A DNA stretch of 8,223 bases from DASYQV01 sp036005125. GTDB lineage: Bacteria > Acidobacteriota > Vicinamibacteria > Vicinamibacterales > UBA2999. The notes beneath the pieces were generated by a model. The model had not been told where the DNA came from. It saw nothing but the letters and a program-made list of their open reading frames with translations, and did no database searches. A program made the translations under genes and the position numbers. Shown piece by piece: positions 6,052 through 8,223 of the stretch; the first letter of the stretch is position 1, and each line of letters begins with the position of its first letter. The stretch spans positions 1 to 8,223 of the forward strand of contig DASYQV010000226.1 of assembly GCA_036005125.1 (NCBI GenBank), read 5' to 3'.

Positions 6052-6831
6052 ATGACAGACACACCCTTCGTGATCGCGGGGCGCACGTTCCAGTCGCGCC
6101 TCATCGTCGGCACCGGCAAGTACCCATCGTTTCCCGTGATGGCCCAGGCGCACGCCGCATCGGGAACCGAGATGGTGACCGTGGCCGTGCGCCGCGTGAA
6201 CATCTCCGATCGAAGCCGCGAATCGCTCCTCGACTACATCGACACGAGCCGGATCTTCATCCTGCCGAACACCGCAGGATGCTACACCGTCGACGATGCG
6301 GTGCGCACGGCGCATCTGGCGCACGAGGCCGGCCTGTCCAACTGGGTGAAGCTGGAGGTCATCGGCGACGAGCGGACGCTCTTCCCCGACAACGAAGCGC
6401 TCCTGGCCGCCACGCGCATCCTGGTCAACGATGGGTTCGTCGTGCTGCCCTACACGAACGACGATCCCGTCGTGTGCCGGAAGCTCGAGGACGCCGGCGC
6501 GGCGGCCGTGATGCCGCTCGGCGCGCCGATTGGATCCGGGCTCGGCATCCAGAATGTGAACAACATGCGGATCATCCGCGAGTTCGCGCGCGTGCCCGTC
6601 ATTGTCGATGCCGGCGTGGGCACGGCCTCCGACGCGTCGCTGGCGATGGAGCTCGGCGCCGACGGCGTGCTGATGAACACCGCCATCGCCGGAGCCCAGG
6701 ATCCCGTCGCGATGGCCGAAGCGATGAAGCACGCGGTGATTGCGGGTCGCCTCGCGCATCTCGCCGGCCGAATCCCCCGCAAGATGTATGCGACCGCGAG
6801 CAGCCCGATTGAAGGGATGGTGGGGCGTTGA
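6052..6831 (+). CDS. thiG: Thiazole synthase
   Basis: ThiG condenses 1-deoxyxylulose-5-phosphate, dehydroglycine and sulfur from ThiS thiocarboxylate into the thiazole phosphate of thiamin, in the cytoplasm. The 259-aa length is normal for this TIM-barrel family. Family landmarks are RLIVGTGKYP (~16-25), TVAVRRVNI (~43-51), LPNTAGCYT (~71-79), NWVKLEVIGD (~97-106; Lys100 is the Schiff-base lysine and Glu102 the nearby acid), PLGAPIGSGLGI (~155-166), VDAGVGTASDA (~185-195; conserved Asp186) and a phosphate-binding GADGVLMNTAIA (~202-213). I chose the ATG at 6052, which gives the usual N-terminus; an upstream in-frame GTG at 6019 would overlap thiS and add 11 atypical residues. It forms an operon with thiS. 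No thiH, thiO or thiE is in the window, and no clear ribosome binding site is seen, so coupling to thiS translation is likely. Confidence 0.96.
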   Translation: MTDTPFVIAGRTFQSRLIVGTGKYPSFPVMAQAHAASGTEMVTVAVRRVNISDRSRESLLDYIDTSRIFILPNTAGCYTVDDAVRTAHLAHEAGLSNWVKLEVIGDERTLFPDNEALLAATRILVNDGFVVLPYTNDDPVVCRKLEDAGAAAVMPLGAPIGSGLGIQNVNNMRIIREFARVPVIVDAGVGTASDASLAMELGADGVLMNTAIAGAQDPVAMAEAMKHAVIAGRLAHLAGRIPRKMYATASSPIEGMVGR

Positions 6832-6886
6832 GAACTTCGTAGGTCAAAGGTCAAAGGCCAAAGGTCAAAAGTGAGGTCAAAGGTGT

Positions 6887-6988
6887 AGGTTCAAGGTCAG
6901 GTGCAGGTTCAAGGTCAGGTGCAGGTTCAAGGTCAGGTGCGGGTTCAAGGTCAGGTGCGGGTTCAAGGTCAGGTGCAGGTTCAAGGTC
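6887..6988 (+). repeat. Tandem array of 18-bp units, five full copies plus a partial
   Basis: The unit is AGGTTCAAGGTCAGGTGC. Copies start at 6887, 6905, 6923, 6941 and 6959; copies four and five begin with G instead of A and are otherwise identical. A sixth copy keeps its first 12 bases (6977-6988) and then diverges. The near-identity points to recent expansion. The first copy overlaps the left heptamer arm by 5 bases, and the unit contains AGGTC-like words, so it may derive from the heptamers. Eighteen is a multiple of three, but no gene crosses the array. Confidence 0.9.
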
Positions 6989-7034
6989 AAGGTTTTGTCT
7001 GCACACATGCGGTGACATACACTCGCACTGACAT

Positions 7035-7110
7035 GCACCTAAGCCCGGGACCTGAGCTTGGGACCTAAACCGAGGACCTAAACCGAGGACCTAAACCGAG
7101 GACCTAAACC
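7035..7110 (+). repeat. Tandem array of 13-bp units, about six copies
   Basis: The unit is GGACCTAAACCGA, with exact copies at 7061, 7074 and 7087 and a truncated copy at 7100-7110. Two diverged copies precede them (7035-7047 and 7048-7060), so the array decays toward the centre of the whole structure. The reverse complement, TCGGTTTAGGTCC, shares a GGTTYAAGGTC-like core with the 18-bp unit on the other side, so the two arrays face each other as diverged arms of one large palindrome. Confidence 0.85.
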
Positions 7111-7143
7111 TAGACCTTTGACCTCACCTTTGACCTTTGACCT

Positions 7144-8223
7144 TTGACCTTTGACCTTGATTCCTCGTCCGGCTCCCGGTCCTGGCCGGAACTGCCGTCG
7201 CCCGACCTGTCCGAGGTCGATCGCCTCAACGCGTCATGGCGTGTGGCTGGTCCAGCGCCGGCCGGCGGGTCGCTTGCCCGACGTCTCCTGTACAAGGTGC
7301 GCCTGCTTGCGGCAAGCCTGCTGCGGCCGCAGGAGACATTCAACTCGACCGTCGTCCGCCACGTGAATTGGACCGTCCAGGCATATCACGCGATGCACGC
7401 CACGCTCGACGCGACAGTCCAGGCCACAATCGACCAGTGCCAAGCGGTCGTGGACGAGACGCTCCGTCATCGCGATGCCCTGGCCGCGCGCGACCGGCGG
7501 CAGGAGCTTGCGATGGGATCGCTCGTTGCGGCCCACGAGGAGTTACGCGTGGCCGTTGGGGTACTCCAGCAGGCTACGCAGAACCTCAAACACGAGCTCG
7601 CGCGACGCGCGGAGACCGGCACACCGGTCGCGGCGTCGACGGGCGTCGCGGCCCCGTCACTCACCGCGTCGACATCCGACACGCTCGACAGCCACAAGTA
7701 CGTCGGCTTCGAAGATCAGTTCCGGGGATCGTCCGAAGACATCCGGGAGCGCCTAGCAGAGTACCTGCCGATCTTCGCCGCCAGCTCCGACGTGCTGGAC
7801 ATCGGATGCGGCCGCGGCGAGTTCCTGGCGCTCCTCGGTGAGAATGGTGTGACCGCGCGCGGCATCGACATCAATCGCGCGATGGTGGAGGTGTGCCGCG
7901 AAAAAGGGCTGCACGCCGACGAGGCCGATGCGCTCGAGCATCTGCGGGGCCTGCCTGACCGATCCCTGGGCGGCCTGTTTGCCGCACAGGTGATCGAGCA
8001 CCTCGATCCGCGCTACTTGACCCGCCTGCTCGATGCGGCATTCGACAAGCTGCGGCCCGGCGCGCCGATCGTGCTCGAGACAATCAATCCCGCGTGCTGG
8101 TTCGCGTTCTTCGAGAGCTACATCCGCGACGTCACGCACGTTCGCCCGATCCATCCCGATACGCTCCGGTACCTGCTCATCGCCACCGGGTTCCAGGAGA
8201 TCGACATCCGTTACCGAGCGCCG
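7144..8223 (+). CDS. SAM-dependent methyltransferase with helical N-terminal region (3' end outside window), probably surface-glycan related
   Basis: The frame is open from 7141 to the right edge (360 residues from 7144). Residues ~1-30 are Ser/Pro-rich; a basic segment (LARRLLYKVRLLAASLLRPQ) follows, then a long, probably coiled-coil helical region (~75-165) and a low-complexity Ala/Ser/Thr linker. A class I methyltransferase domain starts near KYVGFEDQFRGS (~185): motif I VLDIGCGRGEF (~217-227), acidic GIDIN (~240-244), AAQVIEHLD (~280-288), LRPGAPIVLETINP (~303-316) and THVRPIHPDTLRYLL (~333-347). This arrangement resembles methyltransferases of polysaccharide clusters, some WbdD-like; the acceptor cannot be read here. 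The start is uncertain: no ATG precedes the conserved N-terminal part, TTG 7144 lies inside the repeat arm, and GTG 7243 would remove the DLSEVDRLNASW segment. There is no Shine-Dalgarno sequence. Confidence 0.85.
   Translation, partial: MTFDLDSSSGSRSWPELPSPDLSEVDRLNASWRVAGPAPAGGSLARRLLYKVRLLAASLLRPQETFNSTVVRHVNWTVQAYHAMHATLDATVQATIDQCQAVVDETLRHRDALAARDRRQELAMGSLVAAHEELRVAVGVLQQATQNLKHELARRAETGTPVAASTGVAAPSLTASTSDTLDSHKYVGFEDQFRGSSEDIRERLAEYLPIFAASSDVLDIGCGRGEFLALLGENGVTARGIDINRAMVEVCREKGLHADEADALEHLRGLPDRSLGGLFAAQVIEHLDPRYLTRLLDAAFDKLRPGAPIVLETINPACWFAFFESYIRDVTHVRPIHPDTLRYLLIATGFQEIDIRYRAP

Larger units (their letters stand above)
6841..7157. repeat. 317-bp compound inverted repeat with AGGTCAA heptamer arms
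   Basis: The outer arms, 6841-6891 and 7107-7157, are reverse complements at 48 of 51 positions. Each is built mainly from a 7-mer: AGGTCAA at 6841, 6848, 6855 (one change, AGGCCAA), 6862 and 6874 on the left, and TTGACCT at 7118, 7130, 7137, 7144 and 7151 on the right. Even the off-period 5-bp interruption between heptamers (6869-6873; 7125-7129) is mirrored. The arms enclose two tandem arrays with different unit lengths and a unique centre (~6995-7034). The structure starts 9 nt after the thiG stop and ends inside the start region of the next gene. As RNA or single-stranded DNA it would make a very long hairpin. No insertion-sequence gene or target-site duplication is seen. Confidence 0.85.

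Noticed and set aside
6887..7110. CRISPR array
   Set aside because: The units (18 bp and 13 bp) are directly contiguous with no unique spacers, and no cas gene is present. They are tandem repeats.
6841..7157. AGGTCA words as transcription-factor binding half sites
   Set aside because: AGGTCA is a eukaryotic nuclear-receptor half site. This is a bacterial locus, so the likeness is coincidental.
6841..7157. Insertion sequence or MITE termini
   Set aside because: No transposase frame lies between the arms, no target-site duplication is visible at the edges, and the arms are internally repetitive, unlike simple terminal inverted repeats.
7110..7343. Minus-strand 77-codon frame ending in SKV/KGQRSKV repeats
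   Set aside because: Its tail is a translation of the heptamer repeat and the rest is antisense to the methyltransferase start region.
1..8223. tRNA, rRNA or att sites
   Set aside because: No cloverleaf-like sequence, rRNA core motif or integrase-linked direct repeat could be recognised by reading the gaps between genes.

Overview
This is a GC-rich bacterial chromosomal window, read as seven protein-coding genes (two cut by the window edges) separated by repeat-rich gaps. The carboxypeptidase-regulatory-like TonB-dependent receptor, the egtB-egtD pair, the methyltransferase type at the right edge and the palindromic and heptamer-type intergenic repeats suggest an Acidobacteriota-like genome, perhaps Vicinamibacteria. 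This is an inference; no marker gene is present to prove it.

Left part (1-3215, + strand): the 3' end of an unrecognised gene runs into a REP-like palindrome. Next comes a small exported Cys/His/Met-rich protein (279-668), apparently on a nearly leaderless transcript. After a 162-nt leader full of inverted repeats comes a 794-aa TonB-dependent receptor (831-3215) with a His-rich insertion. The CPMHH-type motif in the small protein and the His-rich stretch in the receptor together suggest transition-metal (copper or zinc) handling at the cell envelope. That link is inference.

Middle (3346-5669, - strand): egtB and egtD form an overlapping two-gene operon for ergothioneine synthesis. EgtD makes hercynine from histidine and EgtB joins it to a thiol compound oxidatively. 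The operon converges on the receptor gene across a heptamer inverted repeat (3216-3345) and diverges from thiS-thiG across a 156-bp promoter region.

Right part (5826-8223, + strand): thiS (TTG start) and thiG make the thiazole ring of thiamin. ThiS carries seven unexpected residues after its essential Gly-Gly. One missing base would explain them. After thiG lies a 317-bp repeat structure: five AGGTCAA-type heptamers on each side form a 51-bp inverted repeat (48/51 matched), enclosing an 18-bp tandem array and a 13-bp tandem array. The right arm touches the 5' end of a SAM-dependent methyltransferase gene that runs off the window, and the best start codon for that gene lies inside the repeat.

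The most notable points are the two heptamer-based inverted-repeat gaps (same architecture, different sequences), the methyltransferase start inside a non-triplet repeat, the ThiS tail, and the divergent pairing of two sulfur-transfer pathways.
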